Origin: Sphingomonas carotinifaciens | GTDB lineage: Bacteria > Pseudomonadota > Alphaproteobacteria > Sphingomonadales > Sphingomonadaceae | DNA length: 64,000 nucleotides | Assembly (NCBI RefSeq): GCF_009789535.1 | Contig: NZ_WSUT01000005.1 | Coordinates: forward strand, 3,052,001 to 3,116,000 | Reading direction: 5' to 3' | Translations under genes and position numbers: made by a program | The notes under the pieces: model-generated | What the model was told of the DNA's origin: nothing | The model's database searches: none | The model's input: only the letters and a program-made list of their open reading frames with translations | Shown here: positions 9,610 through 17,399 of the stretch, one piece after another | How positions within the stretch are numbered: the stretch's first letter is position 1 | How the letters are laid out: every line of letters begins with the position of its first letter

Positions 9610-9855
9610 ATGCGTCTTGGAAAGTTTCTCGTAGCTGCTGCTGCCGTGTCGATGACGGCTGCTCCGGCTCTCGCCGCTCCGGCGAACTCGGCTGCCAGCC
9701 TGTCGGTCGCCAAGTCGGCCCGCGCTGGTTCGGCTTCGGCCAAGAAGAACGAGCTGGCCGGTGGCGGCGTGATCGTGGCGGTTCTCGCTGCGGCGGCTGT
9801 TGTCGCTGGTATCGTCGTGGTCGCCGACTCGGACGACGACGCCGACAGCAACTAA
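9610..9855 (+). CDS. Small exported or membrane-anchored protein, unknown function
   Basis: An 81-residue protein with a strong Shine-Dalgarno (AAAGGGAG). A classical signal peptide covers residues 1-22 and ends ALAAPA. A low-complexity Ala/Ser/Lys stretch follows, then KKNELAGGG, one long hydrophobic segment (about residues 52-70) and a very acidic tail, DSDDDADSN. The predicted topology is a processed protein held by one C-terminal membrane helix with the acidic tail beyond it. I know no characterised family. A strong terminator just downstream and its own promoter-like region make it monocistronic. The strong translation signals suggest it is abundant. Confidence 0.75.
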   Translation: MRLGKFLVAAAAVSMTAAPALAAPANSAASLSVAKSARAGSASAKKNELAGGGVIVAVLAAAAVVAGIVVVADSDDDADSN

Positions 9856-9878
9856 GCTGTTCATAGCTTCGGCTAGGG

Positions 9879-9908
9879 AAATAGCGGCTTTCGGGCCGCT
9901 ATTTTTTT
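9879..9908. terminator. Intrinsic terminator, bidirectional
   Basis: A perfect 10-bp stem (AAATAGCGGC / GCCGCTATTT) with a 6-base loop is followed by a run of T on the + strand; the A-run on the other side gives a T-run on the - strand. It serves the 81-residue protein gene (+) and overlaps the end of queG (-). Confidence 0.88.
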
Positions 9909-10951
9909 GCCTGTCTTCCTAGCTGTTCCAGCGCCCAGCGCGCCGCCTCCGCCACCGTCTCCGACGCATCCGTCGTCAGTCGCTGCAACACCGGCACCAG
10001 CGCGTATTCGCCGCTGTTCCCTGCCGCGATCGCGGCATTGCGCACCATCCGCTCCCGCCCGATCCGCTTGATCGGCGACCCCGCGAACACCTGCCGAAAA
10101 CCGGCATCGTCCAGGTCGAGCAGATCGGCCAACGCCGGCGCGGTCAGTTCCGCGCGCGGACGGAACGCCATGTTGGCGCTCGCCGCCACCGCGAACTTGT
10201 TCCACGGGCACGCCGCCAGGCAATCGTCGCAGCCATAGATGCGGTTGCCCATCGCTGCCCGGAATTCCTCCGGGATCGGCCCCTTATGCTCGATCGTCAG
10301 GTACGAGATGCACCGCCGGGCATCCAGCCGGTAGGGCTTGGGAAAGGCGGCGGTCGGGCATGCCTGCTGGCACGCGTCGCACGACCCGCACGTATCGCGC
10401 CCCGCCACGTCGGGCGTCAGCTCCAGCGTCGTGTAGATCGCCCCCAGGAACAGCCAGCTGCCATGCGCACGGCTCACCAGGTTGGTGTGCTTGCCCTGCC
10501 ACCCCAGTCCCGCCGCCTCCGCCAGCGGCTTCTCCATCACCGGCGCGGTATCGACGAACACCTTCAGCTCGCACGCCGCCTCCGCCACCAGCCACCGCCC
10601 CAACGCCTTCAACTGCCGCTTCACCACGTCGTGATAGTCGGCCCCTTGCGCATAGACCGAGATCCGCCCGATATCGCCTGCATCCGCCAGCTTCATCGGA
10701 TCGTCCTTCGGCGCATAGCTGACGCCCAGCGAGATCACCGTGCGCACCTCGGGCCACAGTCCGGCCGGGCTTTCGCGGTGATGGGCGCGCTCCTCCATCC
10801 AGATCATCGAGCCATGCGCCCCGTCCGCCAGCCATTCGCGCAGCCGTGCGGCACTGTGAGGCGCCGCATCGGCACGCGCGATGCCGATGCTCGCAAAGCC
10901 GAGTTCGGCCGCCTTGGCCTTGATCCGGGTTTCCAGCTTGTCTTGGGGCAC
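9899..10951 (-). CDS. queG: Epoxyqueuosine reductase
   Basis: Catalyses the last step of queuosine synthesis in tRNA, reducing epoxyqueuosine with cobalamin and two [4Fe-4S] clusters. It has 350 residues. The N-terminal cobalamin-binding region includes [11 protein letters not shown] and [11 protein letters not shown]. Cluster ligands are in [16 protein letters not shown] (about residue 188) and [11 protein letters not shown] (about 244), with [11 protein letters not shown] joining them. The C-terminal 50 residues look like HEAT repeats ([12 protein letters not shown] and onwards). GTG at 10951 is the chosen start; no strong ribosome binding site is visible. It is divergent from the ABC transporter genes, 36 bp apart. 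Confidence 0.95.
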   Translation of the reverse strand: MPQDKLETRIKAKAAELGFASIGIARADAAPHSAARLREWLADGAHGSMIWMEERAHHRESPAGLWPEVRTVISLGVSYAPKDDPMKLADAGDIGRISVYAQGADYHDVVKRQLKALGRWLVAEAACELKVFVDTAPVMEKPLAEAAGLGWQGKHTNLVSRAHGSWLFLGAIYTTLELTPDVAGRDTCGSCDACQQACPTAAFPKPYRLDARRCISYLTIEHKGPIPEEFRAAMGNRIYGCDDCLAACPWNKFAVAASANMAFRPRAELTAPALADLLDLDDAGFRQVFAGSPIKRIGRERMVRNAAIAAGNSGEYALVPVLQRLTTDASETVAEAARWALEQLGRQAKK

Positions 10952-10987
10952 CCCCGCCCGCTACCACGTCGTGAAGGCGGGAGGAAC

Positions 10988-11911
10988 ATGGGCATGGACG
11001 AACGATGGGCGGTACATGCCTCGGGACTGGTGAAACGCTTCGGCGACCGTCGGGTGGTGGACGGCGTGGATATCGCGGTGCCGACCGGCGCGGTCTACGG
11101 CGTGCTCGGCCCCAATGGCGCGGGCAAGACGACGACGCTGCGCATGCTGCTCGGCATCATCGAGCCGGATGAGGGCCACCGCGCCCTGCTGAACACCCGC
11201 CACCCGCGCGATGCCAGCGACGTCGTCGGCTATCTGCCCGAGGAACGCGGCCTCTACCCTGCGATGAAGGCGCGCGAGGCGATCGCCTTCATGGGGGCGC
11301 TGCGGGGCCTCGACTGGAAAACCGGCCGCGCCCGTGCCGTCGAGATGCTGGACGCCGCCGGTCTCGGCCACGCCGCCGATACCAAGATCCGCAAGCTCTC
11401 CAAGGGTATGGCGCAGCTTGTCCAGTTACTCGGCTCCGTCGTCCACCGCCCCTCGCTCCTCGTGCTGGACGAGCCCTTTTCCGGCCTCGATCCGGTCAAT
11501 CAGGAAAAGCTGGAAGCGCTGATCCTGGCGGAGCGCGACCGCGGCGCCACCATCCTGTTCTCCACCCACGTCATGGCGCATGCCGAGCGGCTGTGCGACC
11601 GGCTGGCGATCATCGCGGGCGGCAAGCGCCGGTTTGAAGGCACGGTGGACGAGGCCCGCGCCACCCTTCCCTCACAGGTTCATTACCAGCCGCGCCGCCC
11701 CGATCCCGCCATCGCCGCGCTCCTGCCCGCCGATGCGCGGTCCGAAGGATCGGGCTGGCGCTTCCAGTTGCCCGATGGCGGGATCGAGCCCCTGCTCGTC
11801 CGCTTGATCGAGGCCGGGCACGGCATTTCCGGCCTGTCGATCGAACGTCCCCGCCTGCACGACGCATTCGTCCGCATCGTCGGCCGCGAAGCGCTGGAGA
11901 AGGCCGCATGA
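10988..11911 (+). CDS. ABC transporter ATP-binding protein (NatA/CcmA-like exporter)
   Basis: A cytoplasmic ATPase subunit of 307 residues, starting at ATG 10988 after GGGAGGAAC. Walker A is GPNGAGKTTT (about residue 43), the Q-loop is in YLPEERGLYPAM, the signature KLSKGMAQ deviates from LSGGQ but is typical of the NatA/YhaQ group, and Walker B LLVLDEPFSGLD is followed by the H-loop STHVM. The C-terminal 80 residues form the DUF4162-like domain of these exporters. The stop overlaps the ATG of the permease (ATGA). An exporter of sodium, drug or peptide type is likely; the substrate is unknown. Confidence 0.93.
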   Translation: MGMDERWAVHASGLVKRFGDRRVVDGVDIAVPTGAVYGVLGPNGAGKTTTLRMLLGIIEPDEGHRALLNTRHPRDASDVVGYLPEERGLYPAMKAREAIAFMGALRGLDWKTGRARAVEMLDAAGLGHAADTKIRKLSKGMAQLVQLLGSVVHRPSLLVLDEPFSGLDPVNQEKLEALILAERDRGATILFSTHVMAHAERLCDRLAIIAGGKRRFEGTVDEARATLPSQVHYQPRRPDPAIAALLPADARSEGSGWRFQLPDGGIEPLLVRLIEAGHGISGLSIERPRLHDAFVRIVGREALEKAA

Positions 11912-13134
11912 GCAACGCCCGCCGCCTGATCCGCCAGACGCTGACCATCGCGCGCCGCGATTTCGTCGCCACCGTCTTCACCCCCATCTTCCTGCTGTTC
12001 CTTTTCGCGCCGCTCATCATGGGCTCGTTCGGGGCGATCGGGGGTGCGGGTGCCGCCGCGGTCGCCGACGGCGCATCGGACAAGACACGCATCGTCGCCA
12101 TCGTGCCCGACCGGTTGGCCCGCCCGATCGCGGAGGTCGACACGCGGTTGCGCGGCGTGTTCCGCCAGGAAGAGGCGCCCCCTGCGTTGATGACGCTGAC
12201 GCCGTCCGCCGACCCTGCGGCACAGGCGCGTGCCGCCTTCGAATCGAAGGCGTATGACGCCTCCGCCGTCCTCTATGGCCCGCTCGACCGGCCGACGATC
12301 CTGTATGGTCTGCGCGGCGCACGCACCGCCGATTACCTCACCCTGCTGGCGCAAGGCACGCTCGCCTCGGAGGCGCTGGACGGCGGCCTGCCCCGCGTGC
12401 AGGCGACGAAAACCTCCGTGACCCGCACCACCGGATCGCAAGGGGGGCAGAACCGCTCCGCCTTCCTGGCGGTGTTCGGCATCTTCTTTCTCACCCTGTT
12501 CCTTTCCGGCCAGGTCGTCGGCACCATGGCGGAGGAGCGCAGCAACAAGGTGATCGAGATCCTCGCCGCCGCCGTACCGCTGGAAAGCGTGTTCCTGGGC
12601 AAGCTGGTCGGCATGTTCGGCGTCGCGTTGCTGTTCGTCGGCTTCTGGGGCACCGTCGTGGGCCAGGCCTTGTCCTACCTGCCGCCCGCCGCCGCCGCCG
12701 CATTCGGCGACCTGTCGCCCGCGGTCGGCGCCCCCACCTTCGCGCTGCTCTTCGCCGCCTATTTCGCGATGGCCTATCTGCTGCTCGGCTCGGTGTTCCT
12801 CGGCGTCGGCGCACAGGCCTCGACCATGCGCGAGATCCAGATGCTGTCGCTGCCGATCACGGTGTTGCAGGTCGGCATGTTCGCGCTGTCCTCGGCGGCG
12901 GCGGGGCGTCCCGGCTCCTGGCTCGCGACGGTGGCGGAGGTGTTTCCGCTGTCCTCCCCCTTTGCCATGGCGGGGCATGCCGCCAACAGCCCGGAGCTGT
13001 GGCCCCACGCACTGGCACTGGCGTGGCAGGCGCTATGGGTCGCGATCTTCGTGACGCTGGGGGCGCGCTTCTTCCGTCGCGGGGTGCTGCAATCGGGCAG
13101 CGCGCGGCCCTTCTGGAAACGGGCCCGCACGTAA
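11908..13134 (+). CDS. ABC-2 type permease (NatB-like)
   Basis: Membrane subunit partnering the preceding ATPase. In its 408 residues, one membrane segment near the N-terminus (FLLFLFAPLIMGSFGAIGG) is followed by a large external domain of about 150 residues, then five or six membrane segments from residue 185 on. The MAEERSNKVIEILAAAVP coupling-helix motif is characteristic of the NatB/YhaP group of ABC-2 exporters. The stop is followed by a strong hairpin at 13142. The gene pair is compact and likely a complete two-gene transporter. Confidence 0.92.
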   Translation: MSNARRLIRQTLTIARRDFVATVFTPIFLLFLFAPLIMGSFGAIGGAGAAAVADGASDKTRIVAIVPDRLARPIAEVDTRLRGVFRQEEAPPALMTLTPSADPAAQARAAFESKAYDASAVLYGPLDRPTILYGLRGARTADYLTLLAQGTLASEALDGGLPRVQATKTSVTRTTGSQGGQNRSAFLAVFGIFFLTLFLSGQVVGTMAEERSNKVIEILAAAVPLESVFLGKLVGMFGVALLFVGFWGTVVGQALSYLPPAAAAAFGDLSPAVGAPTFALLFAAYFAMAYLLLGSVFLGVGAQASTMREIQMLSLPITVLQVGMFALSSAAAGRPGSWLATVAEVFPLSSPFAMAGHAANSPELWPHALALAWQALWVAIFVTLGARFFRRGVLQSGSARPFWKRART

Positions 13135-13141
13135 AGGGCAA

Positions 13142-13171
13142 CGGCCCTCCCCGCCTGTGCGGGAAGGGCCG
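13142..13171. terminator. Long hairpin between convergent genes
   Basis: Thirteen-base arms with one mismatch and a CTGT loop lie between the ABC permease stop and the end of the outer-membrane protein gene. There is no T-tract immediately beside the stem on the + strand; on the - strand TTGCCCTTT follows. It probably protects or ends both transcripts. Confidence 0.5.
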
Positions 13172-13177
13172 AAAGCC

Positions 13178-13834
13178 TCAGAAGCGGATGCCGTAGCTCG
13201 CCACCACCTGGTGACGGTCGGTGTCCACGTCGAAGCGGGCGCTGGTCGCGCCGCTGGCATAGTCGATCTGGCCACGATTGTAGTTGGAGTAGCGATATTC
13301 CAGCTTGGCATAGGTGTTGCCGCTGATCGCACGCTCGGCACCCGCACCCAGGCGCCAGCCGTCCAGCTTGAAGCCGGTGTCGGTCTGCGTGTCGGTGTTG
13401 CCCGCCAGCACGTTCAGCTTCAGGTTGGTGTAGCCGCCCTTGACGTAGATCAGCGTTGCCGGATCGGCCATGATGCCCGCACGCGCACCGACATACAGGT
13501 CGCGGCCCGTCTTCACCCGGCCGAACCCGAACTGGTCGTCATAGGCGCGGCGATCGCTCTTGGCGGTCGAACCGGTGATCTCGCCCTCGACGCCGAGCAG
13601 CGCCCCGCCGGCCGCGAAGTCGTAACCGATGCCACCGCCGTACAGCAGGCCATCGATATTCTGGTCGCTACCGTCATTGTCGTTGTCGACGCTGCTTCCG
13701 GCACCGACATGGTCCCAACCCAGCGTTCCTTCGACGCGCGGGCCGGTGAAGATCGGGTTCACGCCCGACTGCGCCAGTGCGGGGGTGGCGACCGCCGAAC
13801 CGGCGACAAGCAAAGCAACAGCAATTTTACGCAT
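13178..13834 (-). CDS. Outer-membrane beta-barrel protein (OmpA/Omp25-like porin family)
   Basis: The 218 residues begin with a signal peptide (residues 1-21, ending TPALAQ). The mature part alternates aromatic and polar residues in about eight strands, with GGGIGYDFA, VGARAGIMA, YVKGGYTN and KLEYRYSNY motifs. It ends GIRF, a C-terminal Phe recognised by the BAM machinery. This is the small eight-stranded barrel seen in alphaproteobacterial Omp25/31-like proteins. An acidic external loop (DNDNDGSDQN near residue 50) could bind calcium, which is speculative. It is monocistronic, with a hairpin at its 3' end. Confidence 0.88.
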   Translation of the reverse strand: MRKIAVALLVAGSAVATPALAQSGVNPIFTGPRVEGTLGWDHVGAGSSVDNDNDGSDQNIDGLLYGGGIGYDFAAGGALLGVEGEITGSTAKSDRRAYDDQFGFGRVKTGRDLYVGARAGIMADPATLIYVKGGYTNLKLNVLAGNTDTQTDTGFKLDGWRLGAGAERAISGNTYAKLEYRYSNYNRGQIDYASGATSARFDVDTDRHQVVASYGIRF

Positions 13835-13915
13835 GGGATACCCTCATTGACCGTTCCCCCGATAAGCTGGGGAGGACGCTTCAAATGGCGAATGTCCGGC
13901 GTGGTTGCATGAACC

Positions 13916-14497
13916 TCAGCTAAACGAGGAAATCTGTTGCTGCGGCGCAACAGTCCGCTTGCGGCGTGGAGGGGGCGTGAACCACTCGGCCAGTGTCAAC
14001 CCCGTCACGGCCATCGCCTGCAGGACCACCTGCCCCGCCGCCCGCGCATCGCTCAGCGCATCATGGTGACGATGCTCCAGCCCCAGGTGGCGCGCCAGCG
14101 TGCCCAGCTTGTGGTTGGGCAGGTCCGGCCACGCCCGCCGCGCGACGCCCACGCTGTCCAGCCAGCGCGCCGCGATCGGCGGCAGCATGTGCAACGTGCA
14201 CGCCCGGCCCAGCGCCCCCTTGTCGAAACTGGAATGCGCCACCGTGATCCGGTTCCCCAGATGCCCCGCCACGATTTCATGGAGCATGGCAAAGGTCGGC
14301 TGGCCGGTCACATGATGCGCAGCGATGCCATGGATGCGCGTGTTGAACGGGCTGAAGTCATCCAGCGGATCGACCAGCGATTCATAGGCGAACGTCTCGA
14401 CCCCGTCGCGATAGCCGACGATGCCGATCTGGCAGATGCTGCTGGTACGCTGACACGCGGTCTCGACGTCGATCACGACGAAGTCGGGTTCGGACAT
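13916..14497 (-). CDS. DEDDh 3'-5' exonuclease (DnaQ-like)
   Basis: A 193-residue exonuclease of the DnaQ/RNase T superfamily. Exo I is VIDVETA (Asp and Glu), Exo II is HSSFDKGAL (Asp), and Exo III is HHDALSDARAAG with the His and Asp of the DEDDh set. The residues needed for two-metal catalysis are thus present. The C-terminal tail is Pro/Arg-rich, PPPRRKRT. It lacks the beta-clamp and PolIII-alpha contacts that I could recognise, so it is probably a stand-alone repair or RNA-trimming nuclease rather than the replicative epsilon subunit. It is preceded on its 5' side by a 327-bp gap full of palindromic repeats. Confidence 0.85.
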   Translation of the reverse strand: MSEPDFVVIDVETACQRTSSICQIGIVGYRDGVETFAYESLVDPLDDFSPFNTRIHGIAAHHVTGQPTFAMLHEIVAGHLGNRITVAHSSFDKGALGRACTLHMLPPIAARWLDSVGVARRAWPDLPNHKLGTLARHLGLEHRHHDALSDARAAGQVVLQAMAVTGLTLAEWFTPPPRRKRTVAPQQQISSFS

Positions 14498-14549
14498 GCC
14501 GCCTTATACGCCGCCCCCAGCCGCCGCGCTAGTCACCCTCGACCCACAC

Positions 14550-14619
14550 CCGTTCGTCTCGAGTAACCGTCGAGTAGCGGCGCAGCCGCGTACCGAGACG
14601 GTGTATCGAGAGACAGGTT
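14550..14619. repeat. Extragenic palindromic repeat, copy A (CGTTCGTCTCGAG type)
   Basis: It starts with CCGTTCGTCTCGAGTAA, then CCGTCGAGTAGCGGCGCAGC and a GTATCGAGAGACAGGTT end. The left part is nearly identical to the elements at 36372 and 50252. The closing right arm found in those copies is missing here, where a different module (copy B) follows instead. Confidence 0.85.
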
Positions 14620-14651
14620 GATCCCCGCGACCGTCTGCACCACCGCCCCCC

Positions 14652-14733
14652 CCGTTCGTGCTGAGCCCTTCGACTGGCTGGCAAGCCACCCGCTCAGGAT
14701 AAACTTCAGCGCCGAGCGCTGAAGTCGAAGCAC
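14652..14733. repeat. Extragenic palindromic repeat, copy B (CGTTCGTGCTGAG type)
   Basis: It begins CCGTTCGTGCTGAGCCCTTC and ends GAAGTCGAAGCAC. It contains a perfect hairpin at 14704-14724 with 9-bp arms CTTCAGCGC and GCGCTGAAG. The family resembles the element at 16137, which shares CGTTCG and TGAGCGAAGTCGAAG. Confidence 0.8.
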
Positions 14734-14824
14734 AAGCCCCACCACGTAACAAATGATCCCCAACAGCCTCGACAGCGACCGTTTCGATCCGCTAGGCGGT
14801 CACTTCAACCAGCAAGGATGGAAG

Positions 14825-16114
14825 ATGGCGGACGCGCTACGGGTGGCATTGGCAGGTCTCGGCACGGTAGGGGGCGGTGTCATCCGCCTGCTGGACACCA
14901 ATCGCGACCTGATTACCCGGCGCGCCGGTCGCCCGATCGAGGTCGTCGCGGTCTCCGCGCGCGACCGGACCAAGGATCGCGGCGTCGATCTGTCGCGCTT
15001 CGACTGGGTGGACGACACCGCGGCCCTCGCGACGCATGAAAAGGCCGATGTCGTGGTCGAACTGATCGGCGGATCGGACGGCCCGGCGCTCACGCTGGCG
15101 CGCAACACCCTTGCCGCCGGCCGCGGATTCGTCACCGCGAACAAGGCGATGCTCGCCCATCACGGGCTGGAACTGGCGCAAAAGGCAGAGGGCGCCGGCG
15201 TGCCCCTGAAGTTCGAGGCGGCGGTCGCGGGCGGCATTCCCGTCATCAAGGGCCTGCGCGAAGGGGCGGCGGCCAACGTCATCAGCAACGTCTACGGCAT
15301 CCTCAACGGCACCTGCAATTTCATCCTGTCCAAGATGGAAGCCGAAGGCCGCGACTTTGCCGAGGTGCTCGCCGAGGCGCAGGCGCTGGGCTATGCGGAG
15401 GCGGATCCCAGCTTCGACATCGACGGCGTCGATGCCGCGCACAAGCTGTCGATCCTCGCCGCGATCGCCTTCGGTACGCAGCCGGCGTTTGACGATGTCG
15501 CGATCAGCGGCATCCGCCACGTCCTCGCCGCCGACATCGCGGAGGCCGCCGCCCTCGGCTACCGCGTCCGCCTCGTCGGCGTCGGCGAGGCGGGGCCGCA
15601 TGGCCTGTTCCAGCGCGTTCACCCGCATCTCATCCCCCTCGATCATCCGCTGGCGCACGTCACCGGTTCGACCAATGCGGTGGTGGCACAGGGCAATTTC
15701 GTCGGCCGCCTGCTCTTCCAGGGTGCCGGTGCCGGTGACGGCCCCACCGCCAGCGCGGTGGTCGCCGACCTGATCGACATCGCCCGCGGCGAATTCGGCC
15801 CCGCCTTCGCGATGCCCGCGGCGTCGCTGGTGCAAGAAAAGCCCGCCGATGCCGGGGAGCGTCGTGGCCGCGCCTATCTGCGCTTCACCGTGGAGGATAA
15901 GGTCGGCGTGCTGGCCGAGATCGCCGCGGCGATGCGCGATGCCGGTGTCTCGATCGAAAGCCTGATCCAGCGCGGCGCGACCGCGGGCGGCGGCGTCCTC
16001 GTCGCGATCGTCACGCATGAGGGCCCCGAACGCGCCGTCGCGCAGGCGCTGGAACGCCTGCGTGGCAGCTCCAGCGTCATCGGCCAGCCGCTGCTGATGC
16101 ACATCCTCGGCTGA
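14825..16114 (+). CDS. hom: Homoserine dehydrogenase
   Basis: Reduces aspartate semialdehyde to homoserine for threonine, methionine and isoleucine synthesis. The start is ATG 14825 with AAGGA six bases before it, giving 429 residues; an in-frame ATG at 14753 lies within repeat-flanking DNA and is unlikely. The Rossmann start is ALAGLGTVGGGVIRLL. The catalytic domain has YGILNGTCNFILSKME and EADPSFDIDGVDAAHKLSIL with the active-site Lys/Asp, both hallmark motifs. A C-terminal ACT domain from about residue 345 (RFTVEDKVGVLAEIAAAMRD) implies feedback control by threonine. A palindromic repeat follows the stop. Confidence 0.96.
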   Translation: MADALRVALAGLGTVGGGVIRLLDTNRDLITRRAGRPIEVVAVSARDRTKDRGVDLSRFDWVDDTAALATHEKADVVVELIGGSDGPALTLARNTLAAGRGFVTANKAMLAHHGLELAQKAEGAGVPLKFEAAVAGGIPVIKGLREGAAANVISNVYGILNGTCNFILSKMEAEGRDFAEVLAEAQALGYAEADPSFDIDGVDAAHKLSILAAIAFGTQPAFDDVAISGIRHVLAADIAEAAALGYRVRLVGVGEAGPHGLFQRVHPHLIPLDHPLAHVTGSTNAVVAQGNFVGRLLFQGAGAGDGPTASAVVADLIDIARGEFGPAFAMPAASLVQEKPADAGERRGRAYLRFTVEDKVGVLAEIAAAMRDAGVSIESLIQRGATAGGGVLVAIVTHEGPERAVAQALERLRGSSSVIGQPLLMHILG

Positions 16115-16136
16115 CGAAGCGGCCTCTGAAACCCGG

Positions 16137-16212
16137 CTGCCGTTCGGACTGAGCGAAGTCGAAGTCCATGCCCAGCCCTTCCCTCACGGGCTTGGCGGCA
16201 TCCGAACGGCAG
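16137..16212. repeat. Extragenic palindromic repeat, copy C, at convergent gene ends
   Basis: Perfect 12-bp outer arms CTGCCGTTCGGA (16137-16148) and TCCGAACGGCAG (16201-16212) enclose TGAGCGAAGTCGAAG and an inner hairpin (AGCCC / GGGCT). It lies between hom (+) and the lipoprotein gene (-) and so could also act as a 3' transcript boundary. Confidence 0.85.
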
Positions 16213-16219
16213 ATCCGGC

Positions 16220-16609
16220 CTACCGCCCGCCGTCACGCCGAACGAGGGCCGCCACGCAACTCGCCCGGTCGATCGCGCTGCCATCGGGCTCGCGCGCATC
16301 CAGATAGGTGACGCGCGGCGGCTCCGATCCCTTGGGGTACAGATACGCATCCAGCACGCAGAACGTGCCCTGGAACTGCAGCTTGCGTGCATTGCCTTCG
16401 CGCACATCGGCATCGGGCTGGCCGAACAGCTTGACTAGTCCGGCCATGTCCTGCCCCACCACCCGCTCCAGTCCGACGCTGGTATAGGGCACCGCCACCG
16501 GCCCCACCGTCGGCGGCGCCACGGTCGCCGGGGTCGCGCACCCGGCCAGCATCGCGCCCAGCACTGCCGGCACCGTCCATGCGGGCCGCCCGTTCCTTAT
16601 CGTCGTCAT
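16220..16609 (-). CDS. Small lipoprotein, unknown function
   Basis: A 129-residue protein with a lipoprotein signal: positive start (RNGRPAW), hydrophobic core and lipobox LAGC with the Cys at about residue 24. The mature part has GLERVVGQDMAGLVKLFGQP, like the helix-turn of SmpA/BamE-type lipoproteins that read 'G.s...v...lG.P', followed by KLQFQGTFCVLDAYLYP. A BamE/OmlA-like fold is therefore possible but unproven. Two mature cysteines could form a disulphide. The ATG overlaps the stop of the EI24 protein gene (ATGA), so the two are coupled. Confidence 0.8.
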   Translation of the reverse strand: MTTIRNGRPAWTVPAVLGAMLAGCATPATVAPPTVGPVAVPYTSVGLERVVGQDMAGLVKLFGQPDADVREGNARKLQFQGTFCVLDAYLYPKGSEPPRVTYLDAREPDGSAIDRASCVAALVRRDGGR

Positions 16610-17280
16610 GTCCGGTTCCGGTGAAAGAGATGGGTCGCCATCGCCGCTCCGAGGACCGGCGCGAGGATCGCCAGCACCGGAACCACGAACAGCGCCGTAC
16701 CCGCAAGCCCCAGCAGGAAACGCTCCGCCCGGGTCGTCTTGCGCCAGGCACGCAACCCCGCATCGTCCAGATGACGCACCGCCACCATGTCGCCCAGGTC
16801 GCGCCCGAGCAGCCAGCCATTGACCAGGAAGAACACCGCCGCCGTCCCCACGCCCGTCGCCAGCAGCACCAGATAGACCGGCAGCGCGATCAGGTTGACC
16901 AGGATCACGCGGGCCCCCGACCGCAGGCCCATGGCGGCCCCCTTGGCGAACGACACCGGTCGGGCGGTCTTCAAGGCCGCCGGATAATGCCGCGCCTCCA
17001 CCGCCTCCACCACCGTATCGGCGAACAGCCCCACGACCGCGATCGCCACCGCCCGGAACAGCAGCCACAGCGCCAGCCCGGTGACGACCACCGCCACCAC
17101 CGCCGCCAGTCCGTCCGTCTCCCATGCGATCCAGTGGGCCAGCATCGCCTGCACCCCCCACCACACACCGACGCCCAACACCCCGAACAGCGCCAGCGTC
17201 AACGCCATCGACAGCGCCAGCACCCGCAGGATCGGCGGATCGCCCAACTGGGCCAGTGAGCGGAGGAAGGCGCGGAACAC
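16606..17280 (-). CDS. EI24 domain (CysZ-like) membrane protein
   Basis: A 224-residue inner-membrane protein starting at GTG 17280. It has about six hydrophobic segments with the EI24/CysZ pattern: an N-terminal amphipathic helix FRAFLRSLAQLGDPPI, paired membrane helices, and KGAAMGLRSGARVILVNLIALPVY in the middle. CysZ proteins are sulphate permeases, but EI24 proteins without cys neighbours may have other roles and I see no sulphur-assimilation genes here. It is the promoter-proximal gene of a two-gene unit with the small lipoprotein. Confidence 0.8.
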   Translation of the reverse strand: MFRAFLRSLAQLGDPPILRVLALSMALTLALFGVLGVGVWWGVQAMLAHWIAWETDGLAAVVAVVVTGLALWLLFRAVAIAVVGLFADTVVEAVEARHYPAALKTARPVSFAKGAAMGLRSGARVILVNLIALPVYLVLLATGVGTAAVFFLVNGWLLGRDLGDMVAVRHLDDAGLRAWRKTTRAERFLLGLAGTALFVVPVLAILAPVLGAAMATHLFHRNRT

Positions 17281-17399
17281 GGGGGACGGGATGGCGGTCC
17301 CGGTGCCGCCCTGTCAACCGCCCCGCCGGATCGGTCGTTGCACGCATCGACGCGCCTCGGTACGGCAACGCCTTTCTGCCTGTTTCCCGGAGCCTGTTT

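Larger units (their letters stand above)
14498..14824. other. Gene-free 327-bp region between the exonuclease and hom
   Basis: It holds two extragenic palindromic modules (14550-14619 and 14652-14733, listed separately) and the promoter regions of two divergent genes. The only good translation signal is AAGGA at 14814, serving hom. I see no coding sequence. Confidence 0.7.
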
